Source of the DNA: CAZPMT01 sp964587655
GTDB lineage: Bacteria > Hydrogenedentota > Hydrogenedentia > Hydrogenedentales > SLHB01
DNA length: 42,530 nucleotides
Assembly: GCA_964587655.1 (NCBI GenBank)
Contig: CAZPMT010000035.1
Coordinates: 1 to 42,530 of the forward strand
Direction: 5' to 3'
Within the stretch, counting starts at the first letter, position 1, and each line of letters starts with the position of its first letter. The notes under the pieces were generated by a model. It saw only the letters and a list, made by a program, of their open reading frames with translations. It was not told the DNA's origin and made no database searches. Below, piece by piece: positions 17,137 through 25,051 of the stretch. The position numbers were made by a program, and so were the translations under genes.

Positions 17137-19058
17137 GCGAAGAGCGCCAACACGAGATGGAGTACCAGGACGGATTCTCGATCCGAACGATGATCGGCGC
17201 GGTCTTCGTCGGGTTCGTCATGATGCCTGGGACCATCTACCTCGGTCTCGTCGCGGGTTCGGGCCTCGGTCCCGCCTCCCAATGGGTAACCATCATCCTC
17301 TTCACCGAAATGGCGCGGCGCTCCTTCACGACCCTCAAGCGGCAGGAAGTCTACATCCTGTACTACATGGCGGCCGCGCTCGCGATGACCGGCGGGCCGT
17401 TCGGCGGCATGATCTGGAACCAGTACCTCGTCCAGAGTCCGCAGGCCATCGGGTTCGGCGTTGCCGACCAAATCCCCGAATGGATCGTACCCGCGCGCAC
17501 CTCCGAAGCGATTACCGGACGAAACCTCTTGCACCCGGCATGGTACATCCCCATCCTGTTGACCACGTTTCTCTGGATCATGGGCCGCGCAACCGCGCTC
17601 TCAACCGGCTACATGCTGTTCCGCATTACCTCCGACGTCGAGAAACTTGCATTCCCGCTCGCGCCCATCGCCGCCGAAGGCGCCACGGCCCTCGCGGAAA
17701 CCACTTCAAAGACAGAGGGCTGGCGCTGGAACGTCTTCAGCGTAGGCGCCGCCGTCGGACTCGTCTTTGGCGCAATCTACATCGGCGTGCCGGGCTTTAC
17801 GGGCGTGCTCTTCTCAAAACCCCTCCAGATTATTCCGATTCCATTCGTTGACCTAACCGAAAGCACCCATCGCGTCCTGCCAGCCGCACTCGCCGGCGTG
17901 AGTTTCGATCTCGGCGCCGTCATCTTCGGAATGGTCCTTCCCTTCTCAATGGTCACGGGCACTTTCGTGGCGGCGGTTGCGTCCGCATTCGTGGCCAACC
18001 CGTTGCTGCAACGCTTCGGCATGCTGCCCCATTGGAAACCCGGCATGTCGCTCATTCCCACAAAGCTGGCAGTCGACTTCGACTTCTGGATGAGCATCGG
18101 CATCGGCGCTTCGCTCTGCGTGGCGCTTATCGGCGTGTACAAGGTCGTTCAGGCCTTCTTTACACGCCAAGACCGCGGTGAAAAGAGCCTCTTCGAACCC
18201 CCCAAGGGACGCGGGGACATCCGTCTCCGCTGGTGCATCCTTGTCTACGTCATCGCAAGCGTCAGCAGCATCCTCCTCTGCAAAGTCCTGCTCAAACAGG
18301 ACAACTTCCCCATTTTCATGCTCCTCGCGTATACGCTTTTTGTCACGCCAGCCATATCATACGTCTCCGCCCGCATGATCGGCCTCACCGGCAGTCCCGT
18401 GGCGTTTCCGTTCCTGCGAGAAGGCAGCATCATCCTGTCCGGATATCGCGGCGTCGACATCTGGTTCGCGCCCCTCCCGCTGGCCGACTACGGCCCCACG
18501 ACGCAGATGTTCCGCGAGCTCACCCTCACGCGCACAAAGTTCACCAGCCTCGTGAAAGTCGAACTCTTCATGCTGCCCATCTGCCTTATTTGCAGCCTCC
18601 TGTTCTGGGCCTTCTTCTGGCACATCGAGTCCGTGCCTTCGTCCACGTATCCCTTTACCGCGAAAATGTGGCCCCTCCAGGCAACCTACCAATGCCTGTT
18701 CATGACCGCAACCACCGGCGAGAACAGTTGGCTCATTCAATCCATCCGGCCTTCCTACATTCTCGGAGGCATGGGCTTCGGTTTTCTCCTCTTGACGATC
18801 ACTACCTTGGCCGGGTTGCCCGCCCTTTTCTTCTACGGCATGATCGGCGGCCTCGGCGCGATCCCCAACGCCGCCATACCCATGTTCATCGGCGCCGTCC
18901 TCGGCCGCCGCATCTTCGAGGTCCGCTACGGAAGAGAAACATGGCGGCGGTATACCCCCGTCCTCGCCGCCGGGTACGCCTGCGGCGTCGGCCTCATCGG
19001 CATGCTGAGCGTTGCCTTCGCGATGGTGGCGAAATCCGTATCGTCGCTGCCGTTCTGA
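17133..19058 (+). CDS. OPT-like multi-pass membrane transporter, second copy
   Basis: 641 residues with about 14 hydrophobic helices and short loops. The segment DVEKLAFPLAPIAAEGATALAE near 171-192 matches the OPT-type EKLxFP motif also found in the gene at 10044, so the two are distant relatives rather than duplicates. Its ATG overlaps the stop of the M28-FtsX fusion (ATGA, 17133-17136), strong evidence of translational coupling and of joint function. A GAGGAAAG lies about 18 nt upstream. Substrate unknown; peptide or siderophore-like transport is the family precedent. It is followed by 148 bp and a convergent gene. Confidence 0.75.
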   Translation: MSEERQHEMEYQDGFSIRTMIGAVFVGFVMMPGTIYLGLVAGSGLGPASQWVTIILFTEMARRSFTTLKRQEVYILYYMAAALAMTGGPFGGMIWNQYLVQSPQAIGFGVADQIPEWIVPARTSEAITGRNLLHPAWYIPILLTTFLWIMGRATALSTGYMLFRITSDVEKLAFPLAPIAAEGATALAETTSKTEGWRWNVFSVGAAVGLVFGAIYIGVPGFTGVLFSKPLQIIPIPFVDLTESTHRVLPAALAGVSFDLGAVIFGMVLPFSMVTGTFVAAVASAFVANPLLQRFGMLPHWKPGMSLIPTKLAVDFDFWMSIGIGASLCVALIGVYKVVQAFFTRQDRGEKSLFEPPKGRGDIRLRWCILVYVIASVSSILLCKVLLKQDNFPIFMLLAYTLFVTPAISYVSARMIGLTGSPVAFPFLREGSIILSGYRGVDIWFAPLPLADYGPTTQMFRELTLTRTKFTSLVKVELFMLPICLICSLLFWAFFWHIESVPSSTYPFTAKMWPLQATYQCLFMTATTGENSWLIQSIRPSYILGGMGFGFLLLTITTLAGLPALFFYGMIGGLGAIPNAAIPMFIGAVLGRRIFEVRYGRETWRRYTPVLAAGYACGVGLIGMLSVAFAMVAKSVSSLPF

Positions 19059-19206
19059 TTCGGCAGTCAAGATTGAAGGTGCTTCCTGAAATGGTGGACG
19101 GCGTGGACGCCGAAGAGGATCACCTGGGTTGCGTCCACTTCGTCCACTGCTTGGACGAACCCAACTGGCTTCAATTGCCGAAGGCTGAAGCAACCCAACG
19201 CGAACA
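19059..19206. terminator. Convergent intergenic region with hairpin and GTGGAC-type repeats
   Basis: Contains repeated GTGGAC/GTCCAC words and a perfect hairpin TTCGTCCA-ctgct-TGGACGAA (19139-19159). There is no T-run, so a classic intrinsic terminator is not shown, but its position between converging genes fits a transcription end for both. Confidence 0.35.
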
Positions 19207-20778
19207 CTACCGTTGTCGTCGTAACATTTCATCGCTGCCGCGGCTACACCGAGACGGCGCAGGGCGTCTGCCACGGGATATGAAGGTGGCGATGACAATC
19301 GCGAAGATCAAGGGATTGCCTGCGGACCCGCCTGGGAACCCGGGCGAAGACGATCCACCGAGGGCCACACCGGTGCAGTCAGGCACAGGTTCGCCTTCCC
19401 CTTCGCCCTCGCCTTCCCCCTCACCTTCTCCTTCGCCGGGATCGATATTACCCGGGCCCGCGTTGCCGCGCAGATAGGCCGGCGAAATGTCCTTATAGAA
19501 TTCCGTGAAAGAGGAGAAGTAGTCCCAGTTCTCCTGCGGGTCGAAGTTGCACGTCTGGTTTGACCCGCCCGTAAGCGTTCCTGCGATCCGGTAGGTTCCG
19601 TCCGCGTACAACAGACACGCCCCGGAAGACCCCGCTTCGGTCACCCCGTCGTACCATCCAACGCGCGTCTCGTGCAAGAACGACGACACCGTTTGGTCGA
19701 CCGCCTGCACCCGGCCGTAGGTGATCCGCATGTGCTTCGCCGACGGATGGTGAATGACGATTACGTCCTCCCCAAGCTTCGGCTTCCGCGTGTCCCATCC
19801 CAGATACATGCGCCCGTGACGGCCCGGCGCGACGGAATCCAATTCGAGCAACGTCGCGTCCAGCGTTGCACTTGTCGCCAGCATGGCCTTCGTATTGCTG
19901 TGCGGAAGCGTGGCCGGCGACGGTGCATCGTTGGTCGTGCACCGGCTCGACCGAAAGTCCCAGATCACGTCCGTGTTCAACGCGGTCACCCGGTCCGGAA
20001 CAACGTGATGCGCGGTGACGAAATACGGTTCGAATCCGGGTGTCGCCGGCGTGTTCAGCAACGCTCCGGATCCCGCAAAGGCCTCAAGTCCCCTCTGGAC
20101 CAGCACCAGGCCAATCCCCGTGGAAACCTGCTGGACAATCGGATCCTCGGCGCAGGCGATATTGATGTTGCAGGACAATTCCTTGGCTTCCGCCAATTCC
20201 CAGAAGAAGTGCGACACGCCAAGGAGCCTGAAGGCTGGCAAGCCCTGATCCCGGACATGTATCGACAGCACCGCCGTATCGCCGAAAATCGTCGGAAGCC
20301 ACCGTCCCCCCTCGACATCGTCCTGGCGGGTGTACGGTCCGAAACTGCGGGGCGCGGTTGGGTCCATCACCCGCAACTCCTCACCGGGCCGCAGCCCGGA
20401 GAGATCAACGAGCAGCCGAAGCGCGCGGGCATCCACCGAACGCACGGCGGCAAGATATACGCGATACTCACCATCGTCGAGCGGCGCGGGGAATAGAGAT
20501 GCTGAGTCCATTTCAACGGCATAGCCCTGTCCCACTTGGAACAAGTCCGCATCCCGCGCGTACGATTTCAGCGCATCGTTAAGGCCGGCCATGTTGTCAA
20601 ATGTGTGGGTGGCCGTCACGCTCGACAGGTAGTAAGCAGCGTCCGACTTGGCCAAAGAGTCCAGCGAAGCATCGCCGGAAGGGTCAGGGAGACGGAATGC
20701 ACTGCCGGAATACCATTCCTCTCCGGTTGCGGAGGCAACACACACCATAACCGCGAAGGTCAGCAAACAACGCCTCAT
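19207..20778 (-). CDS. Secreted trypsin-like (lysyl-endopeptidase-like) serine protease with (GE)8 linker and C-terminal anchor
   Basis: 523 residues. Signal peptide 1-19; an N-terminal region of unknown fold (about 20-210); a chymotrypsin-fold domain about 215-435 resembling Achromobacter lysyl endopeptidase (GSGALLNTPATPGFEPYFVTAHH). Catalytic triad: His258 (TAHHVV), Asp307 (TLDATLLEL), Ser385 (EAGSSGA). After the domain come eight Gly-Glu repeats encoded at 19390-19437, then P-V-P-D-C, a Gly/Ser-rich stretch, a short hydrophobic helix NPLIFAIVIATFIS and RGRR plus an 18-residue tail. The Cys-Gly-helix-Arg end resembles CTERM sorting signals and recurs in the protein at 38136-41069. ATG supported by GGAGG about 7 nt upstream. 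Likely role: extracellular or cell-surface proteolysis. Confidence 0.82.
   Translation of the reverse strand: MRRCLLTFAVMVCVASATGEEWYSGSAFRLPDPSGDASLDSLAKSDAAYYLSSVTATHTFDNMAGLNDALKSYARDADLFQVGQGYAVEMDSASLFPAPLDDGEYRVYLAAVRSVDARALRLLVDLSGLRPGEELRVMDPTAPRSFGPYTRQDDVEGGRWLPTIFGDTAVLSIHVRDQGLPAFRLLGVSHFFWELAEAKELSCNINIACAEDPIVQQVSTGIGLVLVQRGLEAFAGSGALLNTPATPGFEPYFVTAHHVVPDRVTALNTDVIWDFRSSRCTTNDAPSPATLPHSNTKAMLATSATLDATLLELDSVAPGRHGRMYLGWDTRKPKLGEDVIVIHHPSAKHMRITYGRVQAVDQTVSSFLHETRVGWYDGVTEAGSSGACLLYADGTYRIAGTLTGGSNQTCNFDPQENWDYFSSFTEFYKDISPAYLRGNAGPGNIDPGEGEGEGEGEGEGEGEPVPDCTGVALGGSSSPGFPGGSAGNPLIFAIVIATFISRGRRPAPSRCSRGSDEMLRRQR
19390..19437 (-). repeat. Hexanucleotide repeat encoding (Gly-Glu)8
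   Basis: Eight tandem GGNGAR codon pairs. The repeat is imperfect at third positions, which argues for selection on the peptide rather than recent slippage. It is a flexible acidic linker between the protease domain and the C-terminal anchor. Confidence 0.92.
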
Positions 20779-21027
20779 ACGGAATCCTCCACAAGCGGAT
20801 AAAGCTTTTCAGGCAAAGAAAGGGGCTTGCAGCCGCAAGGAACATACGACCGAGACCCTCCTGCGCCAACTAGAGAATGCGCAATGCCACCAAGAGCGAA
20901 ACCATCGGCCGTGTTACCTTGTAAACCAATTATACCCCGCGTACTACCGAGTCCGCAACCCATAAAACCGTCAATGTCCTCTATGTTGGTATTGGCAAAG
21001 CCTTTACAACGCTGGCCAATAAGACAA
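20779..21027. other. Intergenic region, no gene recognised
   Basis: 249 bp between the sialidase lipoprotein stop and the protease start, both on the minus strand. A frame of about 95 codons is open here, but its translation is low-complexity, unlike any family I know, and runs into the sialidase. Apart from the protease Shine-Dalgarno I see no clear promoter or terminator. Confidence 0.4.
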
Positions 21028-22197
21028 TCATAGCCCATCGCGGCCTTCCGTGAGCCACTCAAGCGTAAAAAGCGCGAAAGTCACGGTCTCATAGGGATAG
21101 TTTCTTCCCCGCTCATACAGGCACCCAATTCTCTTGTCGGTCGCAAGCACGAGATCTGAATAGGCCGACGGCCCGGGCCACAATGTCTTTGCAACGGGCC
21201 AAGTCTTGCATTCATCATAGCTCAGCCGCACCGTCATGTTCTCGCGGCGTTCGCTCGCGGGATTCGAGAAGACGATGCGGTTCTTGACCCCATCTTTCTC
21301 GGTGGAGAGCCTCAAGATACTCGCCTGGCAGACGGGCTCCGCGAGGGCCGGGTCTTCGCCGACGGGCGACCACGTCAACCCTTTGTCGGTGCTTGTCGCG
21401 AACGCGCGCCGGTGCGTGCCCCGATTATTCCGCATGTTCAAATATAGCGTGCCGTCGGAAAGCTCCATCACGGTACTCTCATCCGTCTTCCCCTCGGCGA
21501 CGCCTCCAATGCGCCACGACGCGCCCGCGTCATCACTGTAGATCACGTGCGAGTACACGTCCAGTCCCAGCGAGTGATCGCACGGCGCCACGAGACGCCC
21601 GTTCGCGAGTTGGATGCCATGGCAGGGTCCCGTGGCATACCACCGCCATTCGGGCTCGCGCGCCTGCTCCGAAATATCATCGGGCGCCGGCCAAGTGACT
21701 CCATCGTCCATGCTCCGCGAAATCCAAACGGTCCTCGGCGGCGCCTCACCGCGCAAGATCATGCTTTCATTTACAGCGCCCTTGTTCTTCGTGAGCAGCA
21801 GCAGGACCGCGCCCGTGCTACGATCCGCGATGGGACACGGGTTCCCGCACGTATCCTCGCCGCCGGCGGCGACAACCTGCAACGGTCCCCACGAACGACC
21901 GTTGTCCGTGCTGCGCCGGAGCACCGTGTCTATCGCGCCGGAGTCGCCGCGCCCCTGTTTCCGCCCTTCGCAGAAAGCCAGCAACGTCCCATTCCTCGTG
22001 ACGGCCAGCGCCGGGATCCTGAACGTGTGATAGCCTTCCGTGCCCGAGACAAACAGGTCCGTCTGCTCGAGACCGGCAAGGGGTTGGGCAAGGGGTTGCA
22101 ACCCCTTGTCCTCTTTACCAGTCATCTCAGCATTCCGCGTGGCACACCCGGAAATGCAGATCGTTATGACAAGGAAAGCGCCTAGTACGGTTTTCAT
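21028..22197 (-). CDS. GH33 exo-alpha-sialidase lipoprotein
   Basis: 389 residues. A lipoprotein signal ends I-S-G-C with lipidated Cys18, so it is probably an outer- or inner-membrane lipoprotein. The GH33 active site is nearly complete by spacing: Arg60 in FRIP, Asp85 acid/base, Glu240 base, Arg256, Arg318 and nucleophile Tyr346 (SAYSDLVL). The distances D-R, E-R and R-Y match characterised bacterial sialidases. Asp boxes: STDNGRSW (96-103), SMDDGVTW, SDDAGASW, STDKGLTW. It should release terminal sialic acids from glycans. Residues 30-37 (D-K-G-L-Q-P-L-A), between the lipid anchor and the propeller, are encoded by palindrome family B. The Shine-Dalgarno is weak. No neuraminate catabolism genes are nearby. 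Confidence 0.9.
   Translation of the reverse strand: MKTVLGAFLVITICISGCATRNAEMTGKEDKGLQPLAQPLAGLEQTDLFVSGTEGYHTFRIPALAVTRNGTLLAFCEGRKQGRGDSGAIDTVLRRSTDNGRSWGPLQVVAAGGEDTCGNPCPIADRSTGAVLLLLTKNKGAVNESMILRGEAPPRTVWISRSMDDGVTWPAPDDISEQAREPEWRWYATGPCHGIQLANGRLVAPCDHSLGLDVYSHVIYSDDAGASWRIGGVAEGKTDESTVMELSDGTLYLNMRNNRGTHRRAFATSTDKGLTWSPVGEDPALAEPVCQASILRLSTEKDGVKNRIVFSNPASERRENMTVRLSYDECKTWPVAKTLWPGPSAYSDLVLATDKRIGCLYERGRNYPYETVTFALFTLEWLTEGRDGL
22087..22110. repeat. Palindromic element family B, copy 1, in frame inside the sialidase gene
   Basis: 24-bp palindrome with arms ggcaaggggttg / caaccccttgtc (one mismatch), preceded by an extra half-copy ggcaaggggttg. It encodes D-K-G-L-Q-P-L-A on the gene's strand, the same K-G-L-Q-P-L as the copy in the MiaA-GT2 gene. 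Confidence 0.85.
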
Positions 22198-22427
22198 CAG
22201 GCTCTCATCTCAGACACCGCGCCAGGGATTCCGCCCACCGCGCATTTCGCACCGAGCGGGTAGGGTCGCGGTCCATAGGCGCTAACTTACGCTGCACAAC
22301 TTACACAATCCCAGCACTACTCGCGGAATGCGCGTCAAATCCTTGCTCTTGCTCGGTGTCCGATCCGTCTGATCCGTCCGATCCGTCCGACAAGCTGGTT
22401 CAAGTTCGAATCCCCAACTTCGCACTC

Positions 22428-22456
22428 CACAGTTTGTCGTGGCTTGACAAACTGCG
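22428..22456. repeat. Palindromic element family A, copy 2 (intergenic)
   Basis: Stems CACAGTTTGTC (22428-22438) and GACAAACTGCG (22446-22456), one mismatch, loop gtggctt. The only copy in the window outside a coding region. It contributes a TTGACA hexamer at 22444-22449 upstream of the MiaA-GT2 gene. Confidence 0.88.
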
Positions 22457-22482
22457 CACTTGCCGCCGAGTATGATAGAAGC
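22444..22482 (+). promoter_or_regulatory. Possible promoter of a leaderless MiaA-GT2 transcript
   Basis: TATGAT at 22471-22476 lies 6 nt before the ATG at 22483, so transcription would begin at or near the start codon. TTGACA (22444-22449) is 21 nt upstream of it, longer than the ideal 17. No convincing Shine-Dalgarno precedes the ATG, which fits a leaderless message. Confidence 0.35.
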
Positions 22483-24906
22483 ATGCCTCGAATTCAAGAA
22501 AACACGCTCGTGGTCTTAGGTCCGACGGCTTCCCGAAAAACCCGTCTCGGCGTCGAACTGGCCCGCGAGTTGCGAGGTGAGATCATTTCCGCGGATTCCC
22601 GGCAGGTATATCGCGGACTCGACATCGGGGCGGGCAAGGACCTGGCCGAGTACAGGATCGACGGCGTCGCAATTCCGTATCACCTCATCGACATCGCCGA
22701 TCTCAGCCAGGAGTTCAGTGTTTTCGACTACCAACAGCGATTCTACGAAGCCTTCACGTCACTGGAGCGTCGCGGCGTGCTTCCCGTGGTCGTCGGCGGG
22801 ACCGGACTCTACCTCGAGGCCGCGCTCAAAGGATACCGCATGGTGGCCGTTCCGGAGAACGTGGAACTCCGGGCCGAGTTGAACCTGCTGTCGCACGATC
22901 AACTGGTCGATCTCCTGAAGTCATTGAAAGAGAAGCTTCACAACATCACCGACCTTGAAAACCGCGACCGCATGGTCCGCGCCATCGAGATCGCGGTCTA
23001 CTCGCGCGATCGCGACCCGGAACCCGCCCTCGACATCCGCCCTCTCATCATCGGGACCCAATGGGACCGCGAAGACCTCCGCGTGCGAATCCGCGTTCGC
23101 TTGCTGGAACGCCTCGAAGCCGGGATGATCGAGGAAGTCATCGGCCTCCACGATGCGGGCGTCCCCTGCGACCGCCTCGAACGCCTGGGCCTCGAGTACC
23201 GTTTCATAGCGGACCACCTCCAGGGGCGAATCCGCAGCAAGAACGACCTCGCGCAGAAACTCTGCATCGCCATCTGTCAGTTCGCCAAGCGACAGGAAAC
23301 GTGGTTCCGAAGGATGGAACGCAACGGCTTCACAATCCACTGGATTCCCAGGGCCGATTTCAGCATTGCCAAACAACTCATCGAAAAGCATTTCCTAAGA
23401 GACAAGGGGTTGCAACCCCTTGTCCCCACAGTTTGTCGTGGCCACAGTTTGTCAAACGGCGACAAACTGTTGACAAACTGTGGGCACAGCTCGCGGGAAA
23501 AAGCGCCGTGGCCAAGTCGATCAAAACGCATTCAAGAGTATCTGCTGAAGCGCGCCGGCCTCGAAACTCGTCCGCTCGTTTCCAGATCGCGCGAAAACGT
23601 CCACCAGGTCGTTGTCATCCCCGCCCTTGCCGAGAAGGAGAACCTCTTCAAGACCCTCGACTCGCTGGCGCGGAACCCCGTCGCGGATCTGCAAAGGACG
23701 CTCGTCATCTGCGTCGTCAACAACCGCGTCCTACACCCCTCCGCCGATATCAAGAACAACAGCGAGACCCTTTCCATCCTCGATGCCGCACACCGCACAG
23801 TTTGTCGTGGCTTGACAAACTGTGGACAGAACCCGCCCGAGCTTGTCGATGCGCTGGAAAGAGGCTTGCGTCTGGCGTACATCGATGCCTCATCCCCGGG
23901 CCGCGAGTTGTCCGACAAAAGCGGCGTCGGAGCGGCCCGCAAGATCGGACTTGATTGGGGACTCTCGATACTCGACGCCTCACATGCGGATCCCGGCGTC
24001 CTTCTTTCGCTCGATGCCGATACCTGGGTCGATCCCAACTATCTCGAAGCGGCGCGCGCGTGCTTTAGCCGCCCGAACGCATGGGCCGCGGCATTTCCAT
24101 TTGCACATCGCTTGGAAGGAAGCCCGGCCGAAATCGCGGCCATAGTCTGCTACGAGATCTTCCTCAGGTATCACGTCATGGGTCTTGCCTATGCGTGTTC
24201 ACCCTATGCGTTTCATTCCATCGGCTCAGCCATGGCCTGCACCGCCGACGCGTACGTCGCCGTATCCGGCATGAACCAGCGTCAGGCGGGAGAGGACTTC
24301 TACTTTCTGCAACAGCTTGCAAAGACCGGCCGCGTCGACGCGATCCGCGGCACAACCGTGTATCCGTCCCCGCGTCCTTCGCACCGCGTGCCGTTTGGGA
24401 CCGGCCAGCGCGTCCGCCGCTTCATCGATGCCTCCCAGGAGGAGTACCTGCTTTACGATCCCCGCTGCTACGCAGTGCTCAAGGCGTGGCTCTCGCATGT
24501 TTCTCAGCATCTCCACGACACAGTTTGTCTCCGTTCGACAAACTGTGGCGCCGATTCGCTGCGATCCCATGCGGCGGACATTTCGCCCGCGCTTGCGCGC
24601 TTCCTCGACGAGCAGGAATTCATGGCCGTCTGGCCGCGCTTGCAGCACAACGCGCGCGATTCATCGCGGCTTCACGATCAGTTTCATCGCTGGTTTGACG
24701 GGTTCAAGACGCTTAAGCTGATCCACTATCTGCGCGAACGCGAGTTGCCAATGTGCGACATGTTCGAAGCGGTAACTGCATTGTTGAAGTGGACAAGCCG
24801 GTCCGTTCCCGATGTCCCGCAGTCCAACATGAGAGAAAACACAACACTGCAGATCGCTTTGCTGAATTATCTACGCGCCTGCGAGAGCCAGCCCAATCCC
24901 CTGTGA
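22483..24906 (+). CDS. Fusion of tRNA dimethylallyltransferase (MiaA-like) and family 2 glycosyltransferase
   Basis: 807 residues from ATG 22483; the frame extends back to a TTG inside a palindrome, which I reject. Residues 1-305 are MiaA-like (isopentenylation of A37 in tRNAs): ISADSRQVYRGLDIG, VVGGTGLYLEAAL, ENRDRMVRAIE, LGLEYRF, TWFRRM. The P-loop reads GPTASRKT (13-20), with Arg18 where the family has the essential Gly, which may impair nucleotide binding. Residues about 307-334 are translated from palindrome families B and A. Residues about 376-800 are a GT2-type domain: VVVIPALAEKENLFKTLDSL, then LLSLDADTWVDPNYLE (metal-binding DxD-like) and AGEDFYFLQQLAKTGR. Further family A copies encode about 438-448 and 679-689. 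I know of no such fusion; the repeats may have joined two genes. Confidence 0.8.
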   Translation: MPRIQENTLVVLGPTASRKTRLGVELARELRGEIISADSRQVYRGLDIGAGKDLAEYRIDGVAIPYHLIDIADLSQEFSVFDYQQRFYEAFTSLERRGVLPVVVGGTGLYLEAALKGYRMVAVPENVELRAELNLLSHDQLVDLLKSLKEKLHNITDLENRDRMVRAIEIAVYSRDRDPEPALDIRPLIIGTQWDREDLRVRIRVRLLERLEAGMIEEVIGLHDAGVPCDRLERLGLEYRFIADHLQGRIRSKNDLAQKLCIAICQFAKRQETWFRRMERNGFTIHWIPRADFSIAKQLIEKHFLRDKGLQPLVPTVCRGHSLSNGDKLLTNCGHSSREKAPWPSRSKRIQEYLLKRAGLETRPLVSRSRENVHQVVVIPALAEKENLFKTLDSLARNPVADLQRTLVICVVNNRVLHPSADIKNNSETLSILDAAHRTVCRGLTNCGQNPPELVDALERGLRLAYIDASSPGRELSDKSGVGAARKIGLDWGLSILDASHADPGVLLSLDADTWVDPNYLEAARACFSRPNAWAAAFPFAHRLEGSPAEIAAIVCYEIFLRYHVMGLAYACSPYAFHSIGSAMACTADAYVAVSGMNQRQAGEDFYFLQQLAKTGRVDAIRGTTVYPSPRPSHRVPFGTGQRVRRFIDASQEEYLLYDPRCYAVLKAWLSHVSQHLHDTVCLRSTNCGADSLRSHAADISPALARFLDEQEFMAVWPRLQHNARDSSRLHDQFHRWFDGFKTLKLIHYLRERELPMCDMFEAVTALLKWTSRSVPDVPQSNMRENTTLQIALLNYLRACESQPNPL
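23401..23424. repeat. Palindromic element family B, copy 2, in frame
   Basis: Perfect 24-bp palindrome with arms gacaaggggttg / caaccccttgtc. Encodes D-K-G-L-Q-P-L-V at the junction between the MiaA-like and glycosyltransferase parts. Confidence 0.92.
23427..23482. repeat. Palindromic element family A, nested double copy, in frame
   Basis: Two left stems CACAGTTTGTC (23427-23437, 23443-23453) and two right stems GACAAACTGT (23461-23470) and GACAAACTGTG (23472-23482). One copy appears to sit inside the loop of another. It adds about 18 codons to the MiaA-GT2 linker without breaking the frame. Confidence 0.9.
23796..23824. repeat. Palindromic element family A, copy 5, in frame
   Basis: Perfect 11-bp stems with loop gtggctt. 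Encodes T-V-C-R-G-L-T-N-C-G inside the glycosyltransferase domain, in a variable stretch between SILDAAHR and QNPPELVDAL. Confidence 0.92.
24519..24547. repeat. Palindromic element family A, copy 6, in frame
   Basis: Perfect 11-bp stems with a diverged loop tccgttc. Encodes T-V-C-L-R-S-T-N-C-G near residue 680 of the MiaA-GT2 protein. The stems are kept while the loop has changed. Confidence 0.9.
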
Positions 24907-25051
24907 TGTTCTCAGAGCTTGTGAAGAACACCAGAATGGCGTCATTCCCGCGAAGGCGGGAATCCAGAACACACACGCCGCCCCGCAACCTCCGCACACG
25001 CGCGGACGCCTTCCGCGTCCACAACGTCCACTCAGTCCACTACGTCCACTG
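24907..25051. repeat. Convergent intergenic region: REP palindrome and GTCCAC tandem
   Basis: Holds a REP-like palindrome at 24940-24967 (cgtcattcccgcg / cgggaatccag type, as in the array at 31101-31800), a GGACGC-cttcc-GCGTCC hairpin near 25008-25024, and a GTCCAC tandem at about 25017-25050. It may end transcription from both sides; no T-run is seen. Confidence 0.6.

Larger units (their letters stand above)
22198..22482. other. Divergent intergenic region with tandem GATCCGTCC-type repeat
   Basis: Between the sialidase (minus) and MiaA-GT2 (plus) genes. It contains a 9-bp tandem repeat (tccgatccgtctgatccg type) at 22359-22391, palindrome family A copy 2 at 22428-22456, and a TATGAT box next to the MiaA start. 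No gene seen. Confidence 0.6.

Noticed and set aside
20775..21062. 95-codon small gene between sialidase and protease
   Set aside because: Overlaps the end of the sialidase gene, low-complexity translation, no start signal or recognisable motif.
22398..22420. T-arm-like sequence (ttcgaatcccc) suggesting a second tRNA
   Set aside because: No matching acceptor, anticodon or D arms could be found around it.
22444..22482. Upstream TTG start for the MiaA-GT2 gene
   Set aside because: It begins inside a palindrome and adds residues unlike MiaA; the ATG at 22483 gives the normal N-terminus.
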